A stretch of 45,808 bases of DNA from Bacteroidetes bacterium 46-16 (lineage in GTDB: Bacteria; Bacteroidota; Bacteroidia; Chitinophagales; Chitinophagaceae), in NCBI GenBank assembly GCA_001897835.1, contig MKUN01000004.1, forward strand, positions 1 to 45,808, given 5' to 3'. The number at the start of each line of letters is the position of its first letter. The stretch's first letter is position 1. A program made the translations under genes and the position numbers. Shown here one piece after another: positions 25,641 to 34,254 of the stretch. A model generated the notes under the pieces. It was not told the DNA's origin. It saw only the letters and a list, made by a program, of their open reading frames with translations, and made no database searches.

Positions 25641-26030
25641 ATGTCACAGGGAGCGCTTACAGCCGCCTATCTTTTAAAAGCAGGGTCGAAAGACCCCATA
25701 AGCTTATCCATAATCATCGGCAATGCCCAGCCCGCCGCGATCACTACTTTACTGCTCGATGCAGATAAAGTGCTCAAGAACAGTGACGGGAAAGGCAATT
25801 ACGCAGGCAGTTTTTCACTGCAACGCCTGGGCGGTAATGAAGAACTGGACAACAAAATGCTCGTGGTGAGTACACTGATCGAGCATATGAATACCGTTGC
25901 CGGGCAGGCCGTCACGATCATCATCGATGGCGGTATGCAAAAGGCTACCTACCAGCTCCAGGCAGAGCAGGTAGCAGCCGGGCTTTACCGCTTCAGTGCC
26001 AATATATTTTTCACTACAGATAACCCCTGA
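25641..26030 (+). CDS. Small soluble protein of unknown function
   Basis: The 129-residue protein has no signal peptide or TM helix. Alternating hydrophobic strands (SLSIIIGNAQPAAITTLLLD, AVTIIIDGGMQKATYQLQ) suggest a beta-sandwich. I recognise no family. It lies 23 bp after the SH3 peptidase gene and 2 bp before the outer-membrane protein gene, so it is part of the same transcript and presumably the same apparatus. Confidence 0.65.
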   Translation: MSQGALTAAYLLKAGSKDPISLSIIIGNAQPAAITTLLLDADKVLKNSDGKGNYAGSFSLQRLGGNEELDNKMLVVSTLIEHMNTVAGQAVTIIIDGGMQKATYQLQAEQVAAGLYRFSANIFFTTDNP

Positions 26031-26032
26031 TC

Positions 26033-27223
26033 ATGCTGAAACGATCATTGTTACTTGCTTTTATCTCTGTTCCCCTTGCATTGCAGGCACAGGACAGTAC
26101 CTATGTCCTGGACCTGCTACGATCTCCCCTTTCACCGGGAGCAGATCTTGTAGGCACTGCTCCTGCGGACATCCAAAGGCCCACCGACCCTTCGGCCTTT
26201 ATGGTCTCCGTCCTGGACGCTACGGATAACCTCTCCGCACTTCCTTCCAACTACGCTGTAGATATAGCCCCGGCCTGGCTGTTCACTGCGAGGAGTATAG
26301 ACTATTCCTCATATAGCTCCAATAAATTGACCGATAACCTTTGGCAAAACTTTGTTTTATCAGCCGCCATAAAAAATGTACATGGGGACAGTCTTAAGTA
26401 TACGGACATTGGCTTAGGCTTTAAAGTGTCCCTGTTCAGGGGATACCTCGACAAACAATTAGACAAAGCTATAACTGCAGCCAATGAGATACTGAAGACA
26501 TTGCTAATTGATGAGACCGAAGCAAGACAGGCCTGGTTGGCAAGCGACGAATACAAAGTTTTGCTAGAGAAAAAGAAGAACAAGGAGATCAGCCTGGAAG
26601 CCTTCCTCCAGGCAGTAAAAGCGCAGAACGATAAAATAAGCGATAGTGCCAACAAGCTGATATCGGCAAAAAAGGAAGCCCTGGACAGCCTGGCAGCATT
26701 GTCAGCGCATACTGTTTTCAAACGGTATGGATTTAAAATGGACTTTTCCGGTGGACTGTCGATACGATATCCTGACCAGGTATTCAACGATGCAAGGATA
26801 AATAAAGGCGGTGCCTGGCTGACGATTGGTTATGAATGGGAGGCAGGACTGTCCGCTTTGGGCATATTACGATACCTCTATCATCCCGACCAGGTATATG
26901 CTGATGAACAACACGTTCTCAAGCAGGGCGACCTCCAGAGTTTCGATGGCGGCCTGCGGCTGTTGTACAACAAAGGAGAAAGCCCTTTTACGGGGGGCGC
27001 AGAAATTATATACCGGAGCGTTCTGAACTATAAGGACATTCCTGCGACCTGGCGGTTCACGGTCAACCTGGATTATAAGCTGAAAAAGAATACCCTGCTC
27101 AGCCTGTCTTTAGGGAAGGATTATGATGGTACCTATAACAAGGACGGTAGCCTGTTAGCGGCCCTGAACCTCTTACTGGGTTTTGGCAATGGCAGGCAAT
27201 TGACCAGTGGCAATAACAATTAA
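26033..27223 (+). CDS. Exported, probably outer-membrane beta-barrel protein
   Basis: The 396-residue protein has a clear signal peptide (MLKRSLLLAFISVPLALQAQ). The middle part holds a helical, charged segment (about 140-230, with EARQAWLASDEYKVLLEKKK). The C-terminal half (about 235-390) has repeated amphipathic strands (FKMDFSGGLSIRYP, AWLTIGYEWEAGL, FDGGLRLLYN, FTGGAEIIYR, LLSLSLGKDYDG) typical of an outer-membrane barrel. It is the only member of the operon with an export signal, so it would be the outer-membrane part of any envelope-spanning system here. Confidence 0.75.
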   Translation: MLKRSLLLAFISVPLALQAQDSTYVLDLLRSPLSPGADLVGTAPADIQRPTDPSAFMVSVLDATDNLSALPSNYAVDIAPAWLFTARSIDYSSYSSNKLTDNLWQNFVLSAAIKNVHGDSLKYTDIGLGFKVSLFRGYLDKQLDKAITAANEILKTLLIDETEARQAWLASDEYKVLLEKKKNKEISLEAFLQAVKAQNDKISDSANKLISAKKEALDSLAALSAHTVFKRYGFKMDFSGGLSIRYPDQVFNDARINKGGAWLTIGYEWEAGLSALGILRYLYHPDQVYADEQHVLKQGDLQSFDGGLRLLYNKGESPFTGGAEIIYRSVLNYKDIPATWRFTVNLDYKLKKNTLLSLSLGKDYDGTYNKDGSLLAALNLLLGFGNGRQLTSGNNN

Positions 27224-27254
27224 GATATAAACGATCACGCTAAACTTAAATATC

Positions 27255-28034
27255 ATGGCAACAAAAAAGATAGTTTCCCGCAACAGGATATATGGCTGGG
27301 TACCCGATATTCCCGATAAGCGCGACTTCATGTACAAAGCACCCAGGCATGTACTAAAGGCGCTCCCGGCTAAAACAGACCTGCGGCCACAATGCCCACC
27401 GGTCTATGACCAGGGGCAATTAGGTAGTTGTACCGCCAATGCGATAGGGGCAGCCTTTCAGTTTGGCCGGATGAAACAGGGAGAAGATAGTTTTATGCCG
27501 TCCAGGCTCTTTATCTATTATAACGAAAGGGTCATGGAACATACAGTAAATACCGATAGTGGTGCGATGATACGGGATGGTATCAAGGTAGCCAATAAAC
27601 TGGGGATATGTCCTGAAAGTCTCTGGCCCTATAAAGTGTCCCGGTTCACACAAAAGCCCCCGGTCAACTGTTTCAGAACGGCGCTGAAGAGCCAGGTGCT
27701 CAGTTATATGCGGCTGGACAATACGCTGGATGAATTGAAAGGCTGCCTGGCAGAAGGCTATCCCTTTGTCTTCGGCTTTACGGTATACGATTCTTTTGAG
27801 AGCAGTAAAGTAGCCAGGACCGGTAATATGCCCATGCCTAAGTTGGATACCGAGAAGAACCAGGGCGGGCATGCCGTGATGGCCGTTGGCTATGACGAAT
27901 CCAGGAAGCGCTTCATCATACGCAATTCCTGGGGAAGCGACTGGGGGCAGAAAGGGTACTTCACCATGCCCTATGAATACATAACGGACACAGATCTCTG
28001 TGACGATTTCTGGACCATACGTATAGTTGAGTAA
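27255..28034 (+). CDS. Papain-family (C1A) cysteine peptidase
   Basis: The 259-residue protein has the complete papain catalytic set: oxyanion Gln53 and Cys59 in YDQGQLGSCTANA, His206 in GGHAVMAVGYD, and Asn224 in RNSWGSDWG. The N-terminal 40 residues (VPDIPDKRD) form a short pro-like segment also common in this bacterial subgroup. No signal peptide is evident, so the enzyme acts in the cytoplasm or leaves by a non-Sec route. It closes the envelope operon, 31 bp after the outer-membrane gene, and could mature the effectors made further downstream. Confidence 0.92.
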   Translation: MATKKIVSRNRIYGWVPDIPDKRDFMYKAPRHVLKALPAKTDLRPQCPPVYDQGQLGSCTANAIGAAFQFGRMKQGEDSFMPSRLFIYYNERVMEHTVNTDSGAMIRDGIKVANKLGICPESLWPYKVSRFTQKPPVNCFRTALKSQVLSYMRLDNTLDELKGCLAEGYPFVFGFTVYDSFESSKVARTGNMPMPKLDTEKNQGGHAVMAVGYDESRKRFIIRNSWGSDWGQKGYFTMPYEYITDTDLCDDFWTIRIVE

Positions 28035-28067
28035 CAATTCTTTTAATAACCTTAAAAAACAGATCAC

Positions 28068-28172
28068 ATGGCTAACAAACATCAATTGGAGGCAAAGGCC
28101 AAATATTACATGGCACTTGCCACGGATATTGGATGCTTTATAAAACCCAGGCCAACAGCCTGCATGATGTAA
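28068..28172 (+). CDS. Possible 34-residue peptide
   Basis: A short frame begins at an ATG 33 bp after the peptidase gene, reads MANKHQLEAKAKYYMALATD and ends in CMM-stop. Nothing indicates a function. It could be a remnant or a chance frame. Confidence 0.2.
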   Translation: MANKHQLEAKAKYYMALATDIGCFIKPRPTACMM

Positions 28173-28328
28173 GCTAAATATCGGTCAATCCATAACAGTT
28201 ACGCGAAAGACATCTTTTACAAAAAATACTTGGCATAAAAAAGCGTGTTTTCACTGTTTTTTGGATAATCGAAGTTTATTAGCTTGCTATTTAACCTTTA
28301 TACTAACTATTAAAAACTATTTAAGCCC

Positions 28329-29018
28329 ATGTCAGATGCTCCTTTGTTTGAGACTCTTAAAATTGCTATCGTTGATGATCACAACGTAGTGAGGGAGGGG
28401 ATTGTTTCCTTAATGAGCACATACCCGGAATTTCATTTTATAATTAGCGCCCGTAATGGTCGTGAATTGCTTAATAAATTGGATGGCGCAAAAGAACTTC
28501 CCGATATATGTCTGCTGGAAATAAATATGCCGGATGTAAACGGATATCAGACCATACAGCAATTGACAAAACTATATCCCCTGATAAAAGTTTTGGTCCT
28601 TACGGCACATGATGATGATTTCAGTATCATGAAGATGATGCAATTGGGTGCCAATGGCTACCTGGTAAAATGTTGCCAGCCTGAAGAGCTATATGAAGCA
28701 ATGCTTACCATATACGAAGAGGGACAATACTTATCCAATGAGGTTATTGCTGCTACTAATAGTGCATATAGAAGCAAGCTCATTCAATTCAGGAATTACC
28801 TGCTAACTAAAAAAGAGGTGCTATTTCTCCATTTTTGCTGCACAGAACTTTCTTATAAGCAGATTGCGGATAAAATGCATATTAGCCCAAGGACTGTTGA
28901 TGATTACCGAATTAAGCTTTTTAAAAAGCTAAAAGTAAGGACGCGTGTAGGTTTAGCAATTTATGCCGTGCAATCAGGTATAGAGGCTTTCTATGAATCT
29001 ATGAACACTATGGGATAG
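28329..29018 (+). CDS. NarL/LuxR-type response regulator with Glu in place of the phospho-acceptor Asp
   Basis: The 229-residue protein has a receiver domain over about 10-125: acidic pair D16-D17, T92 and K114 are conserved, but the acceptor position reads CLLEINMPDVNG, giving E64 instead of Asp. A LuxR-type HTH follows (about 153-215, LTKKEVLFLHFCCTELSYKQIADKMHISPRTVD). A Glu here is known to mimic phosphorylation in some regulators, so it may be constitutively active or controlled otherwise. No sensor kinase is nearby. It lies upstream of, and on the same strand as, a gene with the palindrome promoter at 29091; it is a good candidate to bind that site. Confidence 0.9.
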   Translation: MSDAPLFETLKIAIVDDHNVVREGIVSLMSTYPEFHFIISARNGRELLNKLDGAKELPDICLLEINMPDVNGYQTIQQLTKLYPLIKVLVLTAHDDDFSIMKMMQLGANGYLVKCCQPEELYEAMLTIYEEGQYLSNEVIAATNSAYRSKLIQFRNYLLTKKEVLFLHFCCTELSYKQIADKMHISPRTVDDYRIKLFKKLKVRTRVGLAIYAVQSGIEAFYESMNTMG

Positions 29019-29090
29019 ATCGTTTAGCACTATCTCTTCAATAAATTTTTACAGCTATTTCTAGTTAAACCAAATTGAAGGGCAACAAAT

Positions 29091-29137
29091 ACCGTAAAAA
29101 TACGGGTTGATGTGCTTTAATATTCCTGCTACTTTTC
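29091..29137 (+). promoter_or_regulatory. Palindrome promoter, copy 1
   Basis: CCGTA-AAAA-TACGG (29092-29105) is followed by GTTGA and, 19 bases after that, a -7 element TACTTTTC (29130-29137). It lies 39 bp upstream of the 726-residue protein gene. Layout and spacing are identical in copies 2 and 3. Confidence 0.75.
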
Positions 29138-29175
29138 GAAAAAAAATATTCCTAACTATTTAAATCAAAAAAACT

Positions 29176-31356
29176 ATGGCAGACCCAACAGATGCGCTCG
29201 TTGCCTTAATGGAGAGCCTCGACGCGGCTCAGGAGCAGGCTTCGTGCGTCACACAAGACCCATTTATTAAACTCGGCACCGGCCACGCGCCCACACTTGA
29301 TTACAGTATCCCGCAGAGTACTTGTTTCAGCACTTACGGGGCTATCAGGAAGTTCGTTCCCCTGGAAGCATTCAAAGACTGGACAAAGATGGTGCCTAAG
29401 AACAACTTCTTTGACTATATAGGCAGAATGAGCCCACAACAGATCAAAGACCTCCTTGGTATCGATTACCTGAATGGACAACAAGGAAGGGCAGATTTTG
29501 CACCGGCATACGGCCCTGCCACAGGAGTTGCTACAGCTACTCCTGTATTGCATGCTTATCCCGTGGCCAATGCTGCAGCCCCTGTTTTTGCTACAGCTAA
29601 TAATGCGGCGATCCGGACAGCTTTCTTAAGTATGAAGCCTCCATTAGTAGCGAAAATGGCTTTTAGTTTGAACAGAGCTGCTGCGGCTGCTACAAATACC
29701 CGTATTGCTACCGCAGTGCCCGTGGCACAAGCGCTGCCTGTAACAGCTGCACCGACACAAACATATATGCCTCCCCTTACCGCGGGGCCAAAAATAGTTG
29801 ATGTAAAGGCGCTCGACGCAAAAAAAGTGGTTGATTATGTTTCAGGTGCCAAGTTGATGCCCGTTGCTGTTAAAGGTGGCGTAGGTGGGGCAGTAACAGG
29901 TATCAGGTGGGTGTCGAAGCCACATAAACCAGTTCCTTTTTTTGCGATTATAGAGGAATACAAAACTTGCAATTACCTGGGTAACTATGGCGCCGGAAAA
30001 ACAGCGAAAACGTTTTCACTTTTGCCTGGTGAGCGTACAACAATCAGCGTAAGAACTTATCGTGATTCAAGTACTACTCACGCGTATTCACAGAACATAC
30101 TGGACAGCGTTTCAAAAAGCAGTGCCACCGAATTTCAAAATTTGCTTCAGCAAGAAAGTGGTCAGACAAATTCAGACTTAGATACCTACGGTGGTTCTTC
30201 CACTGAAGAACATGCAAGTGACAACAAGTACTCTGTTTTTGACTCTATGTATATGCAGCAGCAACATGCCCAAAATTCGTCAAGTGGCTGGAATCTTGGT
30301 GGACACTTAGATCTGAATATGAGTATATTAAGTTTAGGTATCGGTGGCGGCGGAGGAAAGAGCAAAAGCGATTCATTGTTGAACTCCAATGGATTCCAAA
30401 TTGATACCTCCCTTGAGGGCGAAAATGTTGATACTACTTCTGATACAACCGACTATTCACATACTGGTATCAGATCTTCGAACGCCAATAGCATACACAG
30501 CGCTCTTGATAAACACGTCGAACAATCCAATTCGGCCAGGCGAGTGGATGTTAATACGTCAACGATAAGCACAGCGGAAGAAGGAGAGGAAGATACTACT
30601 GTGCGCGAACTCGTAAATTATAATAAAAGCAGGGTGTTAAATTTTGTCTTCCGTCAATTACTACAGGAATATATAACCATTACCTATCTCAAGAATATTA
30701 AAATAGCTTATTGTAATGGTTACCCTGAAAGTGTGCGGATAGTAGATCTTTGCAATCTTGAGAATTTACTGCAGGACATGGTAAAGCCTGAATATATTGC
30801 GGAAGTTCGCTGGGTATTGCTGAAGCACTACTGTAAGATACTTGACTACGAAGATAACCTGATCGATTTCATTGAACCAGTAGTGGTGGACTATGGTGAT
30901 TGTCTGCCTAACCCCTTCCTGGGTGGCGGCGGATCTTCTGGCTTGACCAGCCCATCGAGCCCTCCAGGCCTTGCACAAACTGAAGAGAAATTCTGGCGCG
31001 TCAAAAAAGGCCTGTCTGAAACCTATACAGATGGCGACCTCGAATTTACCGTTGACGGCGTGATACTGAAAGTTGATAAACAAACCCTATTCACTTCATC
31101 TCTCGTAGTCGACGCGCTCTTAGGACAAGGTGAAGCATTGGATTGCTACAACATGAAGACCCAAGAGAACGATGCAACAGCCAAATATCTGGAGAACCTT
31201 ACCAGACTGCAACAGATATCCACGCTTGAAGCCATCACTGATCCTACGGATAAGGCGGGTTTGTACAACAAGATATACAACCTTTGCTGTCCGCCGGTTA
31301 CGCAGGTACTGCCTGTAAGTGCGGCCAACTGTGGTTGCGGTGATTCGCCATGCTAA
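29176..31356 (+). CDS. 726-residue protein of unknown function
   Basis: The protein has no signal peptide or TM helix. Residues 100-205 are Ala/Pro/Thr-rich. A central region (about 255-310) has FAIIEEYKTCNYLGNYGAGKT and SLLPGERTTISVRTYRDSS, then a Ser/Gln-rich coiled segment (DSVSKSSATEF) and a Gly-rich patch (LGIGGGGGKSKS). Residues about 475-560 form a compact helical part. The end is Cys-rich (CGCGDSPC). I recognise no family; the composition is that of a large structural or surface protein. It has its own palindrome promoter and a strong terminator after it, so it is a single-gene transcript. Confidence 0.75.
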   Translation: MADPTDALVALMESLDAAQEQASCVTQDPFIKLGTGHAPTLDYSIPQSTCFSTYGAIRKFVPLEAFKDWTKMVPKNNFFDYIGRMSPQQIKDLLGIDYLNGQQGRADFAPAYGPATGVATATPVLHAYPVANAAAPVFATANNAAIRTAFLSMKPPLVAKMAFSLNRAAAAATNTRIATAVPVAQALPVTAAPTQTYMPPLTAGPKIVDVKALDAKKVVDYVSGAKLMPVAVKGGVGGAVTGIRWVSKPHKPVPFFAIIEEYKTCNYLGNYGAGKTAKTFSLLPGERTTISVRTYRDSSTTHAYSQNILDSVSKSSATEFQNLLQQESGQTNSDLDTYGGSSTEEHASDNKYSVFDSMYMQQQHAQNSSSGWNLGGHLDLNMSILSLGIGGGGGKSKSDSLLNSNGFQIDTSLEGENVDTTSDTTDYSHTGIRSSNANSIHSALDKHVEQSNSARRVDVNTSTISTAEEGEEDTTVRELVNYNKSRVLNFVFRQLLQEYITITYLKNIKIAYCNGYPESVRIVDLCNLENLLQDMVKPEYIAEVRWVLLKHYCKILDYEDNLIDFIEPVVVDYGDCLPNPFLGGGGSSGLTSPSSPPGLAQTEEKFWRVKKGLSETYTDGDLEFTVDGVILKVDKQTLFTSSLVVDALLGQGEALDCYNMKTQENDATAKYLENLTRLQQISTLEAITDPTDKAGLYNKIYNLCCPPVTQVLPVSAANCGCGDSPC

Positions 31357-31370
31357 TGCTTAATATGCTT

Positions 31371-31403
31371 ACAAGCTGTCACGCAAAAAGCGTGACAGCT
31401 TGT
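31371..31403 (+). terminator. Strong stem-loop after the 726-residue protein gene
   Basis: ACAAGCTGTCACGC (31371-31384) and GCGTGACAGCTTGT (31390-31403) form a perfect 14-bp stem with an AAAAA loop, followed by ATTATTT. It lies 15 bp after the stop codon and separates this gene from the toxin-like gene at 31448. Confidence 0.75.
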
Positions 31404-31447
31404 ATTATTTGCAATTATATTCTGTAACTTTATTAAAATAGTTCACC

Positions 31448-33079
31448 ATGGCAAAGAACTATATCCCTGCCGACTTCAGGGGCAATGCCGACCAAGATTT
31501 CATAGACCGCAATCACTTGAGCTACAAGGGCAGCAGTGGGGGCAAGGATGTGTATGTATCGCCCGACGGGGATAAGTACTACTTCCCTCCCGACAATGGT
31601 GGTGATGATAACGAAGATAGCGGCAGCAGCTGGCTTGATGTGCTGGGCGACTATGTGACCGATGGCAGCAACAGCAATAGCAACAATGGCAACAGTGTGC
31701 TGAATGGCGGTGGCTACAAAGGCTATGGGGCCCGCGGCAATAATTGGGGCCCGAGCCCCGGCGCCAATAACAACTATGGCAAAGGCGACTACGCCGACCC
31801 CAATAACGACTACAGTGGTGGCTACACCGATCCCAACCGCGATTATGCGGGTGGCTATACCAACCCCGACCAGAGCTGGGGCTATGCCGACTCAGGCTCT
31901 AAATACTGTGCGGGCAGTTATGCCAACTCGGGCCAGGTGTATGGCGTGGGCAACTACGCAGGCAGCAATACCGGCAGCAGCGTGGTGAACAGCCCGGTGG
32001 TAAATGACAGCTACGATGCCAAAGGCAGGCGCAATAGTGTGACCGATAATAATAGCCTGCTGGACAGGAAACCGCTACCAAAGAAAAAGAGCAAGCGTGA
32101 TATCAATATTGAGAACTATACCGCAAAACGGTCACAACCCTTATTGAATGTGACCGACGATATTGTAGTTAACAATGTCGATGTGCTGGACCCAAGCAGC
32201 AAGTACAGGTATTTTGTGAACCCGGATGACCAGGTAGTTAACGGCCAACCTTATGTCAGTAATAATGATTTTGTAAGCAGGCTCAGTAATTTTTTTAATC
32301 CGGATACGGATCAACTTAATTACAACAGGCTAAGTGACAGTACAAAAAAATCTATTTTAAATACTGAAGACTTGACAATCTATTTGTATAGAGACAGTTC
32401 CACAATCGGAGGTGGAAATTTGTCTCAAGGTGATCTTCAAAAAATAAAGAATGAGCTAATGAAAATTTATAGCTCAAATGGAATTTCTCTAAATGTCATT
32501 TTGATAAACACTGTTTACGAAGGTGATGCGCTTAAACAATTATGGAGTACAGGTAAACTTCCGCTTAATCAGGCAGTAATTGATTTTACATCTTATGGTA
32601 GTGCACAAAGCGGTGCTTTAGGTCAAACACGTGCATGGTTTTATCATCCTGGTTCAGGCTATTCTTCAGTTGATATTAAGGAGGTTAATTGGAACTATCA
32701 ATACTTGCCTCAACAACAAGTGAATACGAAATACAAAGAGTTAGCCTTCTTAGCTGCTCATGAGCTTTTACATTATCTATTAATGGCATCTTTTTTCAGT
32801 TTCGGTTATGGAGAAAATGATGAAATTGATATTCTTGGTGAAGATAAGGATGAACCATTCAAAGGGCATATTAACATTCCAAGGAGCTTAAATTACTATA
32901 TTTATCATCCTGGCGATAGAATAGAGAAAGATTGGGAGAAAATATTACCTGAAGACAAAGCAGTTATAAACATGTTTACTTCTGATCTAAAGCAACATAA
33001 TCTCAACCATAATACTATTAAAAGCGATTTTGTTAAAAACATTCTCAACATAAGAAAAGCCAATCGTAGACTTAAATAG
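31448..33079 (+). CDS. Polymorphic-toxin-like protein 1: shared N-module and HExxH metallopeptidase
   Basis: The protein has 543 residues and no signal peptide. Residues 1-200 form a module shared with the gene at 35954: a short N-terminal domain (GNADQDFI), then Gly/Asn/Tyr repeats (GGYTDPNRDYAGGYTNP) over about 90-175. Residues about 210-300 are a variable linker. Residues about 305-520 are a predicted Zn peptidase with HELLH at H438-H442 (LAAHELLHYLL), homologous to the stand-alone peptidase at 34995. DNA composition switches sharply from GC-rich to AT-rich near 32250, as in cassette-swapped toxins. Candidate immunity genes follow directly. Toxicity is inferred. Confidence 0.8.
   Translation: MAKNYIPADFRGNADQDFIDRNHLSYKGSSGGKDVYVSPDGDKYYFPPDNGGDDNEDSGSSWLDVLGDYVTDGSNSNSNNGNSVLNGGGYKGYGARGNNWGPSPGANNNYGKGDYADPNNDYSGGYTDPNRDYAGGYTNPDQSWGYADSGSKYCAGSYANSGQVYGVGNYAGSNTGSSVVNSPVVNDSYDAKGRRNSVTDNNSLLDRKPLPKKKSKRDINIENYTAKRSQPLLNVTDDIVVNNVDVLDPSSKYRYFVNPDDQVVNGQPYVSNNDFVSRLSNFFNPDTDQLNYNRLSDSTKKSILNTEDLTIYLYRDSSTIGGGNLSQGDLQKIKNELMKIYSSNGISLNVILINTVYEGDALKQLWSTGKLPLNQAVIDFTSYGSAQSGALGQTRAWFYHPGSGYSSVDIKEVNWNYQYLPQQQVNTKYKELAFLAAHELLHYLLMASFFSFGYGENDEIDILGEDKDEPFKGHINIPRSLNYYIYHPGDRIEKDWEKILPEDKAVINMFTSDLKQHNLNHNTIKSDFVKNILNIRKANRRLK
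31641..32047 (+). repeat. Duplicated N-module DNA, copy 1
   Basis: About 400 bp encoding the Gly/Asn/Tyr-rich module is nearly identical to 36165-36568, with differences mostly at third positions and a few codons. Within it, an 11-residue unit (YSGGYTDPNRD type) is repeated three to four times. Such long identity between otherwise different genes points to recent duplication or gene conversion. Confidence 0.85.
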
Positions 33080-33083
33080 CTAT

Positions 33084-33974
33084 ATGATGTCAGTCCAAAA
33101 ACACCTAAGGTTTTTTGTTTTATTGCATATATGCGTTTGCATTGGATGTAAAGAGAAGCACAGCAAAATTGCGCTGCAAGCCAATCACCGCATTTATCAA
33201 TATTTATCCTGGTACTATAATGACCATATAGATTCACTAAAGAATAATCTTGTGATCTATGATAGCGCTGCATTGAAGAGTTTAGATTTATCGTTTTATT
33301 ATTTTTCAGATCGTAGAGTTGAATCTAAGCATTGGAAGCTAGGTGTAATGATAACTAGCAGTAACAATAATAATTTTGTTGTCTTTTCAGAGCGTCTGCC
33401 AAGGCATCCCTTAAAAAATGGGGCTATTGTCATGCCCTATGTACCACATTTGATTCAAAATGTACAAATCAAGAGCGAATTTCTTGGGAGAAATGTAGAT
33501 GCATATCAAATTGAACAAATTCCATCAGCTACTATACTGAATGACCTATTAAACAGTCTTCCAGTGCACATAAAGGCTGGACTAAATAGAATTAGTCTCG
33601 ATAGCTGTTTTGTTTTGTTTTTCAAACAGAAAAAATTACGAGCACTTCGGGAGAAAGATATTTTAGATAGCCTAATCAACAGTATGGAGTATAAAGAGCT
33701 GCATACTCAATTTGCTTCTGTTGAAAATCCTCAAAAACTAAAAAAAGACATGATTGCAAACTATAGACGGTTAAAGGATTTTCAAAAAATAACTGATAAA
33801 AGTTTTGGGTTACCTAATTTTTTCTTTTACAGAGACTGGGAAAATACAATTTGGCTGATAACGGTAAATGAAGAATTCAAAGACTATGAATTTAGTGTTC
33901 GTTACTATAATACGCTTCTTAGCAGTGGCACCAATATGCAAATACGAATATATAGACTAGTGGACGTTCAATAA
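33084..33974 (+). CDS. Lipoprotein, candidate immunity protein 1
   Basis: The 296-residue protein has a signal peptide with a lipobox (VCIGCKEKHSK), so it is predicted to be an outer- or inner-membrane lipoprotein. The mature part is a mixed alpha/beta domain of no family I know. It starts 4 bp after the metallopeptidase toxin-like gene and is equally AT-rich, the usual location and composition of an immunity gene. Being periplasmic or surface-exposed, it would block the toxin on entry. This is inference from position. Confidence 0.65.
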   Translation: MMSVQKHLRFFVLLHICVCIGCKEKHSKIALQANHRIYQYLSWYYNDHIDSLKNNLVIYDSAALKSLDLSFYYFSDRRVESKHWKLGVMITSSNNNNFVVFSERLPRHPLKNGAIVMPYVPHLIQNVQIKSEFLGRNVDAYQIEQIPSATILNDLLNSLPVHIKAGLNRISLDSCFVLFFKQKKLRALREKDILDSLINSMEYKELHTQFASVENPQKLKKDMIANYRRLKDFQKITDKSFGLPNFFFYRDWENTIWLITVNEEFKDYEFSVRYYNTLLSSGTNMQIRIYRLVDVQ

Positions 33975-33991
33975 ATGGAAGAACTATACAA

Positions 33992-34254
33992 ATGATTTGT
34001 TTGAAAAATAAATATTACTCGATATTTGCCGTTATAATTTGTGTTTTATGGGGCTGTGATAATAAACACAATTCTATACCCAATAATTACTCATTTTACG
34101 ATATGTCAAATTATTATGTCAAACAAACAAATAAAAACTATCATTTTGATTCAACCACAATGAACCCATCAGGTTTTCAGTGCAGAATGAAGGCAGCTTC
34201 TTTGATAGGGGAAATTATTTGATTAACACTTTTGACAATGATGATGATAAATAA
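33992..34254 (+). pseudogene. Small lipoprotein, possibly frameshifted
   Basis: The uninterrupted frame gives 76 residues (33992-34222) with a lipobox (VLWGCDNKHN). After HFDSTT a different frame continues with better composition (NEPIRFSVQNEGSFFDRGNY, ending DNDDDK-stop at 34254) and abuts the next gene neatly. One missing base near 34159 explains both. It might instead be a genuinely short lipoprotein. It is another AT-rich gene behind toxin-like gene 1. Confidence 0.45.
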
